NCBI RefSeq assembly: GCF_023715685.1
Contig: NZ_JAMBOQ010000007.1
Location: 1-64,000, forward strand
From: Priestia aryabhattai
GTDB taxonomy: Bacteria > Bacillota > Bacilli > Bacillales > Bacillaceae_H
Direction of reading: 5' to 3'
DNA length: 64,000 nt
Each line of letters starts with the position of its first letter. Positions within the stretch are counted from its first letter, which is position 1. Below are positions 35,772 to 44,596 of this stretch, one piece after another. Below the pieces are notes generated by a model that made no database searches, was not told the DNA's origin, and was given only the letters and a program-made list of their open reading frames with translations. A program made the translations under genes and the position numbers.

Positions 35772-37190
35772 ATGAATAGACATACAGAACAAAACCAATT
35801 ACAGAGAACAATGAAAAGCAGACATTTATTTATGATTGCGTTAGGAGGCGTTATTGGGACAGGACTATTTTTAGGTTCGGGTTTTACTATTAGCCAGGCA
35901 GGGCCAGGAGGAGCCATTCTTGCTTATATAATAGGTGGCTTCCTTATGTACTTAGTTATGCTTTGTTTAGGAGAGCTAGCGGTAGCGATGCCGGTTTCAG
36001 GTTCCTTTCAAGAATACGCGACAAAGTTTTTAGGACCTTCTACAGGCTTTATGATTGGATGGCTGTACTGGTTCAGCTGGGCAAATACGACAGGGCTTGA
36101 ATTTACGTCAGCAGGAATTTTAATGCAGAGGTGGTTTCCTGATGTACCTGTATGGTCATGGTGCTTAATTTTTGGCGTCATTACGTTTTTAATTAACGCT
36201 CTTTCTGCTCGAAGCTATGCTGAAACTGAATTTTGGTTTTCGAGTATTAAAGTTACGGCTATTATTCTATTTATTTTAATTGGAGGAGCTGCTGTTTTTG
36301 GTTTTATCGACTTTAAAGGAGGAGAACCTGCACCGTTTCTTTCGCATTTCACCCAAGGCGCAGGTCTTTTTCCAAATGGAATACTGGCAGTTCTATTGAC
36401 TTTAGTAACGGTTAACTTTTCGTTTCAAGGAACGGAGCTTGTCGGCATTGCAGCAGGAGAAAGTGAAAGCCCTGAGAAAACGTTGCCGAGATCCATTCGA
36501 AACGTCATTTGGAGAACGCTGTTTTTCTTTGTGTTAGCTATGTTTGTTTTAGTCTCTATTCTTCCATATAAAACAGCAGGAGTCATTGAAAGTCCGTTTG
36601 TTGCCGTGTTAGATCAAATTGGCATTCCATACGCAGCGGATATCATGAATTTTGTAATTTTAACAGCCGTGTTATCAGTGGCGAACTCCGGAGTTTATGC
36701 TGCTTCTCGTATGCTTTGGTCACTGTCAAACAGCAACATGGGGCCAAAACCTTTGAAGAAATTATCTTCAAAAGGTGTTCCAATTAACGCGTTAATTGTG
36801 ACGATGATTATTTCAGGGTGCTCGTTGATTACAAGCGTCGTGGCTGCTGAAACGGTATATCTTTGGTTTATTTCGATTTCAGGAATGGTGACCATTATTG
36901 TTTGGATGTCCATTTGTGCCTCTCAATTTATGTTCCGCCGTCGTTTTTTAGCGGAAGGAGGAGACATAAGGGAGCTGAAATTTAAAACACCGCTTTATCC
37001 GTTCGTTCCTATTCTAGGTTTTTGTTTGTATGGACTTGTATTAATCAGCTTAATTTTTATTCCGGATCAACGAATTGGTCTTTACTGCGGGGTCCCTTTA
37101 ATTATTGTACTCTACATGTATTATCACGTAGGAATCAAGAGAAATATTAATCAAAAACAATCGGATTCACCGGTTTATAAAGCAAAATAA
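35772..37190 (+). CDS. Amino-acid permease, RocE-like (arginine/ornithine)
   Basis: This 472-residue APC-superfamily transporter has about twelve membrane helices. The signature MIALGGVIGTGLFLGSG follows a short basic N-terminus, and GESESPEKTLPRSI lies near residue 230. The second of two in-frame ATGs (35772) is chosen, since GGAGG is five bases upstream. Its place between rocB and rocR and similarity to RocE/RocC make arginine or ornithine the likely substrate, but specificity cannot be read from sequence. It ends the roc unit; a bidirectional terminator follows. Confidence 0.87.
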   Translation: MNRHTEQNQLQRTMKSRHLFMIALGGVIGTGLFLGSGFTISQAGPGGAILAYIIGGFLMYLVMLCLGELAVAMPVSGSFQEYATKFLGPSTGFMIGWLYWFSWANTTGLEFTSAGILMQRWFPDVPVWSWCLIFGVITFLINALSARSYAETEFWFSSIKVTAIILFILIGGAAVFGFIDFKGGEPAPFLSHFTQGAGLFPNGILAVLLTLVTVNFSFQGTELVGIAAGESESPEKTLPRSIRNVIWRTLFFFVLAMFVLVSILPYKTAGVIESPFVAVLDQIGIPYAADIMNFVILTAVLSVANSGVYAASRMLWSLSNSNMGPKPLKKLSSKGVPINALIVTMIISGCSLITSVVAAETVYLWFISISGMVTIIVWMSICASQFMFRRRFLAEGGDIRELKFKTPLYPFVPILGFCLYGLVLISLIFIPDQRIGLYCGVPLIIVLYMYYHVGIKRNINQKQSDSPVYKAK

Positions 37191-37219
37191 AAAAGAAGTG
37201 CACTGTGCACTTCTTTTTT
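37189..37219. terminator. Bidirectional terminator between the roc permease and rocR
   Basis: The symmetric stem AAAAAAGAAGTGCAC / GTGCACTTCTTTTTT lies between converging genes. Confidence 0.92.
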
Positions 37220-38630
37220 ATTTAGAGCGGATGTTTAATCGTTTCATACGATACTGCAAGCTTTGTCTGGTCAGCCCTAGTATCTTAGCACTTTTTGAGA
37301 TGTTGTGGTTATGTTGTTCAAGCGTTTGTTTAATACATTCTGCTTCGAACGCTAAAAGCTGCTCTTTTAAAGGAAGAGAAGGGTGAAAAGCGCTTGGATA
37401 AGAAGGTGCTTCATTGCTTGCTTTATTTTCAAAATGTTCATGCTGCTTTAGCTGAAACTTCGTTCTGTATTGGAAAGGAAGGTGAGAATAGTGAATAACA
37501 TCTTCATCCATTACCAAGTTCATTGCACCTTCAATAATGTGTTCTAATTCCCGTACGTTCCCTGGCCAGTCATAAGAGAGAAAAGAAGACATGACTTGGT
37601 GATCTACGGTTTTTACATTCATCTGAAACAAATCATTGTATTTTTTGATAAAAAACTTTGTTAATTCAATAATATCTTCTTTTCGTTCACGAAGAGGAGG
37701 AATAAAAAGCGTCACGACGCCAAGTCGATAATACAAGTCTTTGCGTAATCGATTTTCTGCAATCGCATCGATTGGATCTTCATTCATGTTCGCGATGACT
37801 CGAACGTTAACCGGTTTGTCCACTGTATCCCCAATTCTTCGTACGGTTTTTTCTTGCAGAACTCGAAGAAGCTTAGCCTGCAGGTTTGGGTTTAACGAGT
37901 TGATTTCATCTAGTAGTAATGTGCCTCCTTGCGCTTGTTCGAAAAGACCAGGATTATCCATTGCACCTGTAAAAGCTCCGCGTTTCGTACCGAACAAAAG
38001 GCTTTCAATTAAATTATCCGGTAGCGCAGCACAGTTTTGTGAAATAAAAGGAGCAGAAGAGCGGATGCTGCCATTATGTATACTTTGAGCAAACAGTTCT
38101 TTCCCCGTGCCTGTTTCTCCAATAATTAAGACATAAGAAGGAGTTCTAGTTGCGCGCTTGGCGTCTTCAATAACAGCGTGAACGGCTTGACTGTTTCCGA
38201 TAATGCTATCAAACGTAAAGCGTGTGTTTCCTTTTTGCCTAATGTTTTGCCGGATTAGACGCTCTAGTTTCGTAACGTCCTGAGCAATTTCAACCGCTCC
38301 TTGAATGACCCCATCTTTTAAAATAGGGAAGGTATTATTAATCGTCGTGATTTCTTGTCCTTGATTGTTGAAATACGTTTGCTTGACGTTAACCGTTTCT
38401 TTTCCTTTTTGCAGCGCCTGTACAAGCGTGCTTTGCTGATTTTCTTTGAACATAAACACATCTAACAAGTTTTTATGTAAAACGTCTTGTTCATCCATCA
38501 GCTCCATCTTTGTCATCTTTTCATTGTAAATAATGGTTTTTCCTGTTTCATCGACTGCATGGATACCGGCATCGACTTTATTTAAAATGGTTTCGTATAT
38601 ATGTTTAAGAGTGCTTAATGTATCGGTCAT
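37218..38630 (-). CDS. rocR: Sigma-54-dependent activator of arginine catabolism
   Basis: This 470-residue activator has an N-terminal PAS sensory domain (about residues 8-125). The AAA+ sigma-54 interaction domain (about 150-385) carries Walker A GETGTGKE, the sigma-54-contacting GAFTGA loop and Walker B GGTLLLDEI. A Fis-type helix-turn-helix lies at the end (NISKSAKILGLTRQSLQYRMKRL). Domain order and length match RocR. Ornithine or citrulline is the known type of inducer in B. subtilis. The sigma-54 promoter before rocA is the expected target. Start after AAAGGAGAG. Confidence 0.93.
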   Translation of the reverse strand: MTDTLSTLKHIYETILNKVDAGIHAVDETGKTIIYNEKMTKMELMDEQDVLHKNLLDVFMFKENQQSTLVQALQKGKETVNVKQTYFNNQGQEITTINNTFPILKDGVIQGAVEIAQDVTKLERLIRQNIRQKGNTRFTFDSIIGNSQAVHAVIEDAKRATRTPSYVLIIGETGTGKELFAQSIHNGSIRSSAPFISQNCAALPDNLIESLLFGTKRGAFTGAMDNPGLFEQAQGGTLLLDEINSLNPNLQAKLLRVLQEKTVRRIGDTVDKPVNVRVIANMNEDPIDAIAENRLRKDLYYRLGVVTLFIPPLRERKEDIIELTKFFIKKYNDLFQMNVKTVDHQVMSSFLSYDWPGNVRELEHIIEGAMNLVMDEDVIHYSHLPFQYRTKFQLKQHEHFENKASNEAPSYPSAFHPSLPLKEQLLAFEAECIKQTLEQHNHNISKSAKILGLTRQSLQYRMKRLNIRSK

Positions 38631-38734
38631 TCAAATACTCTCCTTTAGCGGTGTTCATATCTCTATTTAAACAAAAATAGCTGAATTCTGATAGTGTTTT
38701 CACATAAAAATAAATGAATGACCGAAGAGAAATA

Positions 38735-39598
38735 TTATCCGTTTACAATGGATCCCCCATTAATGTGCAGAACTTGCCCGGACATATAAGAAGAATCAGA
38801 ACTTGCCAAATATACATAGGCCGGTCCGAGCTCAGAAGGCTGTCCTGCCCGTTTCATAGGTGTATTAGATCCAAATGTTGCAACTTGCTGTTCGTCGAAC
38901 GTAGAGGGAATAAGAGGTGTCCAAATGGGTCCCGGAGCTACGCCGTTTACGCGAATGCCTTTTGTTGCGAGCGAAGCTGATAAAGAACGTGTAAAAGCAA
39001 CGATAGCACCCTTGGTTGAAGAGTAATCAATCAGCTGATCATGTCCATGGTAAGCTGTCACAGACGTTGTATTAATAATAGAGCTTCCTTGTTTTAAATG
39101 AGGCAATGCAGCTTTGGTTAAATGAAAAATTGAAAAAATATTCGTTTGAAACGTACGGGTAAGCTGTTCAGTCGTGATATCCGTAATACTTTTTTGAGGA
39201 TGCTGTTCAGCTGCATTATTGACTAAGATGTCTATTTTTCCGAAAGTCTGAATGGCCTTTGAGATGACTTCTTGACAAAAATGTTCATCTCCTATGTCAC
39301 CAGCAAGCAACAAACAAGAAGCCCCCATTCGTTCAACTTGTTTTTTGGTTTCATTTGCATCATCATGTTCATTAAGATAGGTTACGACAATATTTGCGCC
39401 TTCTTTAGCGTAATGATAAGCGACAGAACGTCCAATGCCGCTGTCTCCTCCTGTGATAACAGCTACTTTGTTCTGTAATTTTCCGCTTTCCTTATAGTCT
39501 GGAGCGATAGAGGTAGGGATTGGATGCATATCTTTCTCAATACCTGGCTGAGTTTGCTGATGTTGAGGAGGGAAGTTTTGATTTTGATTTTGATTCAT
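38735..39598 (-). CDS. Short-chain dehydrogenase/reductase, YhxC/YhxD/YdaD stress type
   Basis: This 287-residue SDR has the long Asn/Gln/Pro-rich N-terminal arm (about 1-40) typical of the extended general-stress SDR group in Bacillus. It is followed by GGDSGIGRS (about 50-58), NNAAEQH, the catalytic Ser in NTTSVTAYHG and the Tyr-Lys of IDYSSTKGA. Cytosolic oxidoreductase; substrate unknown. Start after AAGGAGTG. I looked for a sigma-B promoter upstream and did not find a convincing one. Confidence 0.83.
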   Translation of the reverse strand: MNQNQNQNFPPQHQQTQPGIEKDMHPIPTSIAPDYKESGKLQNKVAVITGGDSGIGRSVAYHYAKEGANIVVTYLNEHDDANETKKQVERMGASCLLLAGDIGDEHFCQEVISKAIQTFGKIDILVNNAAEQHPQKSITDITTEQLTRTFQTNIFSIFHLTKAALPHLKQGSSIINTTSVTAYHGHDQLIDYSSTKGAIVAFTRSLSASLATKGIRVNGVAPGPIWTPLIPSTFDEQQVATFGSNTPMKRAGQPSELGPAYVYLASSDSSYMSGQVLHINGGSIVNG

Positions 39599-39709
39599 TG
39601 GTATACACTCCTTAATTAATATGAGTATGTAAGCGTATACTAGTATTTGTTAAGAATGTGTATCTATGCATGGGGATAAGTCTGAACGAATAAAAAAAGG
39701 CTTTGAAAG

Positions 39710-39740
39710 AAAAAATGAATGCCGGGGGCATCCATTTTTT
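39710..39740 (-). terminator. Terminator after yajQ
   Basis: On the minus strand the stem AAAAATGGATGCC / GGCATTCATTTTT has one mismatch, a GGG-type loop, and ends in TTTTT. It overlaps the last codon of yajQ. Confidence 0.75.
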
Positions 39741-40230
39741 AGCGGTAATTAATAAATTGTACGTCAATAGGTAAATCAGCGCTGCGAATTGCTGAAATAA
39801 TTTGCTGCAGGTCATCACGATTTTTACCGCTTACGCGAAGCTGATCATCTTGAATTTGGCTTTTTACTTTTAAACCGGTATTTTTAATAATGGTATTTAG
39901 CTTTTTAGCGTTGTCTTTGTCGATACCTTGAATTAACTTGGCGCGTTGTCTAACCGTTCCTCCAGAAGCATTCTCAATTTTTCCGTATGAGATATTGCGT
40001 GTAGGTACGCCGCGTTTAATGAGCTTGGAAATCAGTACATCTTTTAACTGTTCAAGCTTAAATTCATCATCAGAAATAAGAACAAGCTCTTCGTTTTCGA
40101 GCGAGATTTCACTTTTACTGCCTTTAAAATCGTAGCGGGTTTTAATTTCTTTTGTTGCCATGGTAATGCCGTTCGTTACCTCTGATAAATCGACTTGTGA
40201 CACAATGTCAAATGAACTATCTTTAGCCAT
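39739..40230 (-). CDS. yajQ: YajQ-family nucleotide-binding protein (YitK)
   Basis: This 163-residue protein begins [18 protein letters not shown] and shows [13 protein letters not shown] and [15 protein letters not shown] motifs of the UPF0234/YajQ family, small cytosolic proteins with two ferredoxin-like domains. Some relatives bind RNA, nucleotides or cyclic-di-GMP; the role in Bacillus is unclear. The frame is open 32 codons upstream, but GGAGG precedes the ATG at 40230 and the family begins there. In B. subtilis, yitK also lies beside yitL, as here, though here the two are divergent. Confidence 0.92.
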   Translation of the reverse strand: MAKDSSFDIVSQVDLSEVTNGITMATKEIKTRYDFKGSKSEISLENEELVLISDDEFKLEQLKDVLISKLIKRGVPTRNISYGKIENASGGTVRQRAKLIQGIDKDNAKKLNTIIKNTGLKVKSQIQDDQLRVSGKNRDDLQQIISAIRSADLPIDVQFINYR

Positions 40231-40485
40231 AATAACCTCCATGTGTAAAGAGTTTGTTCTTTTATTATAAATAAAACACAAACTGTATACAACTGATATT
40301 GAATAGAGGGGCGGTAATTGATACAATACAAGTTATGCTTTTTGTTGTAAGCTATAGAAGTAGCTTTTTTAAACAATGCATGTATTTAAGTCGATTTGAA
40401 ATTTAAAATGCTGTTCGATGCAAAGTGAGAAGGTATGTGGTGAAGGAACAATCACTACTAATTTATATAAAGGATGGATAGAACG

Positions 40486-41349
40486 ATGAATGTAGAAGCT
40501 GGGATGAAAGCGTATTTAACAGTAAACCGGGAAACGCCGATTGGTTATATGTTAGCAGAAGGTGAAGAAGAAATTTTGCTACATAAAAATGAAACAACAA
40601 GAGAACTTGCTGAAGGAGAAGAAGTAGAAGTTTTTCTATACCTTGATCAGCATGACCGCTTAACGGCAACAATGCACTTACCCCTTGTGGAAGAAGGTGT
40701 CTATGAGTGGGTTGAGGTCGTAGATGTTAATCCAGATTTAGGCGTGTTTGTAAATATCGGCATGAACAAAGATATGTTAATTGGTTCAACAGACTTACCT
40801 GCGCTAGAAGATCTGTGGCCAGAAGTCGGAAGCAAGGTCTACTGTACGATGAAGATTTCAAAGCGCGGTAAGATGTACGGAAAAATTGCTACAGATGATG
40901 TGATGAAAGCGATGGCATTAGATGCTCCACCCGAACTTTTTAATCGTGAAGTGAGCGGATATATCTATCGCGTACTGCGCGTAGGTTCATTTATTATGAC
41001 AGATGAAGGGTATGTTGGATTTATTCATGAAAGCGAAAGACGTAAAGAACCAAAGCTTGGTACGTATGTAACCGGCCGCGTAATTAATGTAAAAGAAGAC
41101 GGAACGCTAAACGTATCGCTTCTTCCGCGCAAGCAAGAAAGCATGGATGAAGATGCACAAGTACTATACGATTACATGGAAAGTCGCGGTGGCGTTATGC
41201 CATTTTGGGATAAAAGCTATCCAGAAGATATTCGTGAGCGCTTTAATATGAGTAAAGCTGCGTTCAAACGTGCGCTTGGTAAACTGATGAAAGAAGGAAA
41301 AGTTTATCAAGAAGAAGGATGGACATATTTTAAAAAAGAAGAAAACTAA
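40486..41349 (+). CDS. cvfB: S1-domain RNA-binding protein, CvfB family (YitL)
   Basis: This 287-residue protein has tandem S1-like OB folds (about residues 1-60, 65-140, 145-215; for example LGVFVNIGMNKDMLIGSTDLP-type and GYVGFIHESER stretches). It ends in a winged-helix domain (FNMSKAAFKRALGKLMKEGKVYQEE). CvfB proteins influence virulence-factor or RNA turnover in Staphylococcus; B. subtilis YitL is the orthologue. The ATG at 40486 is favoured because GGATGG is spaced correctly for it, while the upstream ATG at 40474 overlaps that site. Confidence 0.88.
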   Translation: MNVEAGMKAYLTVNRETPIGYMLAEGEEEILLHKNETTRELAEGEEVEVFLYLDQHDRLTATMHLPLVEEGVYEWVEVVDVNPDLGVFVNIGMNKDMLIGSTDLPALEDLWPEVGSKVYCTMKISKRGKMYGKIATDDVMKAMALDAPPELFNREVSGYIYRVLRVGSFIMTDEGYVGFIHESERRKEPKLGTYVTGRVINVKEDGTLNVSLLPRKQESMDEDAQVLYDYMESRGGVMPFWDKSYPEDIRERFNMSKAAFKRALGKLMKEGKVYQEEGWTYFKKEEN

Positions 41350-41353
41350 AAGG

Positions 41354-41386
41354 AGAAGCCGCTGAAAATTCAGCGGCTTCTTTTTA
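41354..41386 (+). terminator. Terminator after cvfB
   Basis: The stem GAAGCCGCTGAA / TTCAGCGGCTTC is followed by TTTTT. Its end overlaps the stop codon of the converging DUF3941 gene. Confidence 0.92.
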
Positions 41387-41515
41387 TAAGTGATCAGTTT
41401 TTTTAGAAAATGAATGTTTTCCAAGCTCACGGTTATGTTTAGCTTGAAGATTCTTTTCGTGAAGCTTTGCGTTATTATCTTTTGCTTTTTTATCGTTATC
41501 GCTTGTTTTTGGCAT
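41384..41515 (-). CDS. DUF3941-type small basic protein
   Basis: This 43-residue, very hydrophilic protein runs from MPKTSDNDKKAKDNN to SFSKKTDHL, with AAAGGGGTG seven bases before the ATG. The ending K-K-T-D-H-L and the D-N-N-A-x-x-H-E-K-N pattern are those I associate with the DUF3941 family of short Bacillaceae proteins. Function unknown; the composition is like small spore or stress proteins. It lies between the converging cvfB and the codirectional degV gene. Confidence 0.75.
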   Translation of the reverse strand: MPKTSDNDKKAKDNNAKLHEKNLQAKHNRELGKHSFSKKTDHL

Positions 41516-41567
41516 TCAGATACACCCCTTTTTTATCGTATCTTTAGAATGCCCTCATCTTTTTAAA

Positions 41568-42428
41568 TTATTCGATGGTTTCGTTCAAAAAGAACACCGC
41601 AATCGTCCCTGGACCAGAGTGAGAACCTATGGCTGCACCAATAATATTAATAATAAAATACTTGGTTCCAAAACGTTCTTGAATCATCTCTTTCAGCTGA
41701 AGAGCTGTTTCTAAATCATCTCCATGGCTAATTCCAATGGTTTGAGAAGAGAGGCTTTTTCCTCGCTCTTCCATTATGTCAAGCATGCGTTTGAAGACTT
41801 TTTTACGGCCGCGGATTTTTTCGATTGGGATCAATTTTCCATCTTCCACATGAAGCAACGGCTTAATATTAAGCAGACCTCCTACAAAAGCAGAAGCTTT
41901 GCTCACGCGGCCTCCTTGAGCAAGAAAATCTAAGTCATCAACCGTAAAAATATGTTCCATATGCAGAGCATATTGTTTTATTTTTTCTGTTATCTCTACT
42001 AGTGAGAGGTTTTGGTGTAATAATTGTGCAGCATAATAAGTAACTACTCCCTGGCCAAGAGATGCACATTTCGTATCGATTATTTCTAATTGAAAATCGG
42101 GATATTTTTCTAGGAGTTCTTCTCGAATCATCATTGCTGTTTGATATGTACCGGACAATTCAGAAGAAAATGCTAAATAAATGCACGAATCACCTGATTT
42201 AGCTATGTTCTCAAAGACTTCATACATAGTAGTTGGAGCCGCTTGAGACGTTTTTGGCATCTTGCCTTTACGAATGGCTTCGTAGACAGAAGCTGGTTCA
42301 ATAGTTTGTAGATCTAAATATTCTTGGTTATCCAAGCTTACGCGAAGCGGTAAAAAGCCAACGTTATTTTCTTGAAAAAAGGATAAAGGCAAATCGCTTG
42401 CACTATCGGTTAAAAGTTTAATTGACAT
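41568..42428 (-). CDS. DegV-family fatty-acid-binding protein (YitS-like)
   Basis: This 286-residue cytosolic protein is of the DegV (FakB) family, which binds a single fatty acid and can present it to the FakA kinase. Motifs: TDSASDLP near the start, the TSQAAP stretch, the FSSELSGTYQTA helix start and GPGTIAVFF at the C-terminus. B. subtilis YitS, next to yitT, is the positional equivalent. The ATG at 42428 is chosen (GGAAGGTGA upstream); a GTG three codons upstream lies within that site. Confidence 0.88.
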   Translation of the reverse strand: MSIKLLTDSASDLPLSFFQENNVGFLPLRVSLDNQEYLDLQTIEPASVYEAIRKGKMPKTSQAAPTTMYEVFENIAKSGDSCIYLAFSSELSGTYQTAMMIREELLEKYPDFQLEIIDTKCASLGQGVVTYYAAQLLHQNLSLVEITEKIKQYALHMEHIFTVDDLDFLAQGGRVSKASAFVGGLLNIKPLLHVEDGKLIPIEKIRGRKKVFKRMLDIMEERGKSLSSQTIGISHGDDLETALQLKEMIQERFGTKYFIINIIGAAIGSHSGPGTIAVFFLNETIE

Positions 42429-42678
42429 AAATGTCACCTTCCTAATTGCATTTATAGAACATTAAATGAGTTTGATGTATACACATTGAGAAGCGTTATA
42501 TACGACATAGTATTAGTGTATAAGCACTTTGAGGAAAATACAATTTTTGAATAAGTTTTTTTAATTCTGTCAAATCGTACATACTATATGTACTAACTAT
42601 TTTAAAAATGCTGACTTTATTCATTTTATAAATGGATATAAGAGATTAAGAAGTTTTAAAAAAGCGGAGGTTGGTCAT

Positions 42679-43524
42679 TTGAATATGTGGCTTGAAACAA
42701 AAAAAGCGATAGTCGTCTTGGTAGGAGCATTATTGAATGCGCTTGCGCTCAACTTGTTTTTGATACCTGCTAATGTATATTCGAGCGGCTTTACGGGAGT
42801 AGCACAGCTTGTTTCGAGTATCGTGACAGATTACACCCCTTTTACTATTTCCACTGGAGTACTGCTGTTGTTGTTAAATATTCCTGTAACTATTTTAGGA
42901 TGGAAAAAAGTTGGAAAATCATTTACTGTTTACAGCTTTATCAGCGTTGCTGCAACAACTTTGTTTCTTGGCATTATTCCTATTCAAGCACTTTCTAAGG
43001 ACATCATCCTTAACGCAGTTTTTGGCGGCGTTATTTTAGCAGTAGGGGTAGGAATTACATTGAAATTTGGAGCTTCAACTGGTGGGCTCGATATTATTGC
43101 CCTGATTTTGTCTCGAGTAAAAGACCGACCAATTGGCACTTATATGTTCATATTAAATGCAATTATTATCGTGCTAGCAGGTCTTTTATATGGTGCTGAG
43201 AAGTCACTCTATACGCTTGTGACGCTTTATACGACAACTCGCGTCATTGATGTTATTCATACGCGTCATGTCAAACTCACAGCGATGATCGTAACGAAAA
43301 AAGGAGTGGAGCTAAGAAAGGCGATTCACGCCAAACTCGTGCGAGGGATTACGGCGGTACCGGCTAAAGGCGGTTTCACAAACGAAGATAAAGAAATGCT
43401 AATGATTGTTTTGACTAGATATGAATTATTTGACTTGGAACGAGTGATTAAAGAGGTAGATCCTAAGGCATTTACCAATATCGTTCAGACAACGGGAATC
43501 TTTGGTTTGTTTCGCAAGGATTAA
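42679..43524 (+). CDS. yitT: YitT-family membrane protein
   Basis: This 281-residue protein has five or six N-terminal membrane helices (about residues 8-28, 50-70, 78-95, 105-125, 150-170). A cytosolic DUF2179 domain (about 220-277) ends VDPKAFTNIVQTTGIFG. It is typical of the YitT/YpjC/YvjA family, of unknown transport role. A TTG start at 42679 has GGAGG eight bases upstream; an ATG two codons later is too far. It is divergent from the DegV gene, as yitS/yitT neighbours are in B. subtilis. Confidence 0.88.
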   Translation: MNMWLETKKAIVVLVGALLNALALNLFLIPANVYSSGFTGVAQLVSSIVTDYTPFTISTGVLLLLLNIPVTILGWKKVGKSFTVYSFISVAATTLFLGIIPIQALSKDIILNAVFGGVILAVGVGITLKFGASTGGLDIIALILSRVKDRPIGTYMFILNAIIIVLAGLLYGAEKSLYTLVTLYTTTRVIDVIHTRHVKLTAMIVTKKGVELRKAIHAKLVRGITAVPAKGGFTNEDKEMLMIVLTRYELFDLERVIKEVDPKAFTNIVQTTGIFGLFRKD

Positions 43525-43558
43525 AAAGGGTCCAGGTATTAATTACCTGGACCCTTTG
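43525..43558. terminator. Terminator between yitT and the repeat-protein gene
   Basis: The stem AAAGGGTCCAGGTA / TACCTGGACCCTTT has A and T runs, between converging genes. Confidence 0.9.
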
Positions 43559-43560
43559 TA

Positions 43561-44322
43561 TTAATGTGTACCTTTTAAGTCATTAGAAAGCTCTTGAAGC
43601 TGAGCTTGTTCTTCAGGTGAAGCATTTTGCTGTGCATGAGACAGCATATCAGCTGCAATGTTTTCATCAGAAGCTGCAGACATATGAGCCTGAGACGGTT
43701 GCTGATTTTGACCAGCAGCTCCTAATGTATTCTGAAGCTGCTGAAGCTGATTTTGTTCTTCAGGTGAAGCATTTTGCTGTGCATGAGACAGCATGTCAGC
43801 TGCCACGTTTTCACTAGACGTGTGAGCTTCACCGTGAGCGTGAGAATGACCGCCTTCTAAAGTACTTTGAAGCTGTTCTAGCTGGCTCTTTTCTTCAGGT
43901 GAAGCATTTTGCTGTGCATGAGACAATATATCAGCTGCAACGCTCTCACTGGACGTGTGAGCTTCACCGTGAGCGTGAGAATGACCGCCTTCTAAAGTGT
44001 TTTGAAGCTGTTCTAGCTGAGCCTTCTCTTCTGGAGACGCATTCTGAACGATATGAGACAGCGTATCCGACGTAATATCTGCGCTTTTCTCTTGTGAATG
44101 TGATTCTCCATCTGTATGATACGCTTGATGTAATGAATTTTGGAATTGCTTCAATTGTTCTTGCTCCTGTGGAGAGGCGTTAGAAGCAATAATATTTAAT
44201 ACGCCTTCTGAAATATCAAGCTCACCGTTGCCGTGCTTTTGACGGTGAAGATGATCGTCTGAGTGACCGGATACTGCATTTCGAATAGCATCTTTTACTT
44301 GACCAAAAAGTGAATTTTTCAT
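43561..44322 (-). CDS. Gln/His/Ala-rich tandem-repeat protein of unknown function
   Basis: This 253-residue protein is built of five tandem units of about 44-48 residues. Each contains an A-A-D-x-L-S-H-A-Q-Q-N core, then N-A-S-P-E-E-x-x-Q-L-x-Q-L and a linker. Two units share the linker GGHSHAHGEAHTSSE; their DNA is nearly identical with a period of 135 bases (for example 43817 and 43952). The N-terminal unit is the most diverged. It has no signal peptide or membrane segment and is predicted helical, acidic and His-rich. Its ribosome binding site lies in the end of the 50-residue gene upstream, three bases away, so the two are coupled. I do not recognise the family; a spore or coat role would be a guess. 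Confidence 0.75.
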   Translation of the reverse strand: MKNSLFGQVKDAIRNAVSGHSDDHLHRQKHGNGELDISEGVLNIIASNASPQEQEQLKQFQNSLHQAYHTDGESHSQEKSADITSDTLSHIVQNASPEEKAQLEQLQNTLEGGHSHAHGEAHTSSESVAADILSHAQQNASPEEKSQLEQLQSTLEGGHSHAHGEAHTSSENVAADMLSHAQQNASPEEQNQLQQLQNTLGAAGQNQQPSQAHMSAASDENIAADMLSHAQQNASPEEQAQLQELSNDLKGTH

Positions 44323-44325
44323 AAG

Positions 44326-44478
44326 TTACTGTCCTCCATGAGGAGTTTGGCGCTGCTGAGCTTGAAATGCTTCTGCCTCCGCCATAGTCATATGATAAGG
44401 AATTCGTTCATCATGTTTTTGAACTGCGTCTGCACCTTGTTTCACAAAACGTTTTGATCGATTGCCTCTGCCCATCAT
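44326..44478 (-). CDS. Small hypothetical protein, first gene of the repeat-protein pair
   Basis: This 50-residue protein starts MMGRGNRSKRFVKQGADAV and ends QQRQTPHGGQ, with GGAGG five bases before the first ATG. The N-terminus is basic and the C-terminal half is Ala/Glu/Gln-rich (MAEAEAFQAQQ), with no membrane segment. It is three bases upstream of the tandem-repeat gene and almost surely co-transcribed with it. No family recognised; size and composition resemble small spore proteins. Confidence 0.7.
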   Translation of the reverse strand: MMGRGNRSKRFVKQGADAVQKHDERIPYHMTMAEAEAFQAQQRQTPHGGQ

Positions 44479-44596
44479 AAATTCCTCCTCGTAATATAAA
44501 TAAAACCGACACCTTAAGAAGTGTCGGTTATAGTGTGTGCTAAATAAAAAAAATGATAGCGATAAAAATTTACCTTGCTTTTCAAAAAAAGCTAAG

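Noticed and set aside
38700..39700. Sigma-B promoter for the stress-type SDR
   Set aside because: No GTTTAA-n13-15-GGGTAT-like pair was visible upstream of its start at 39598.
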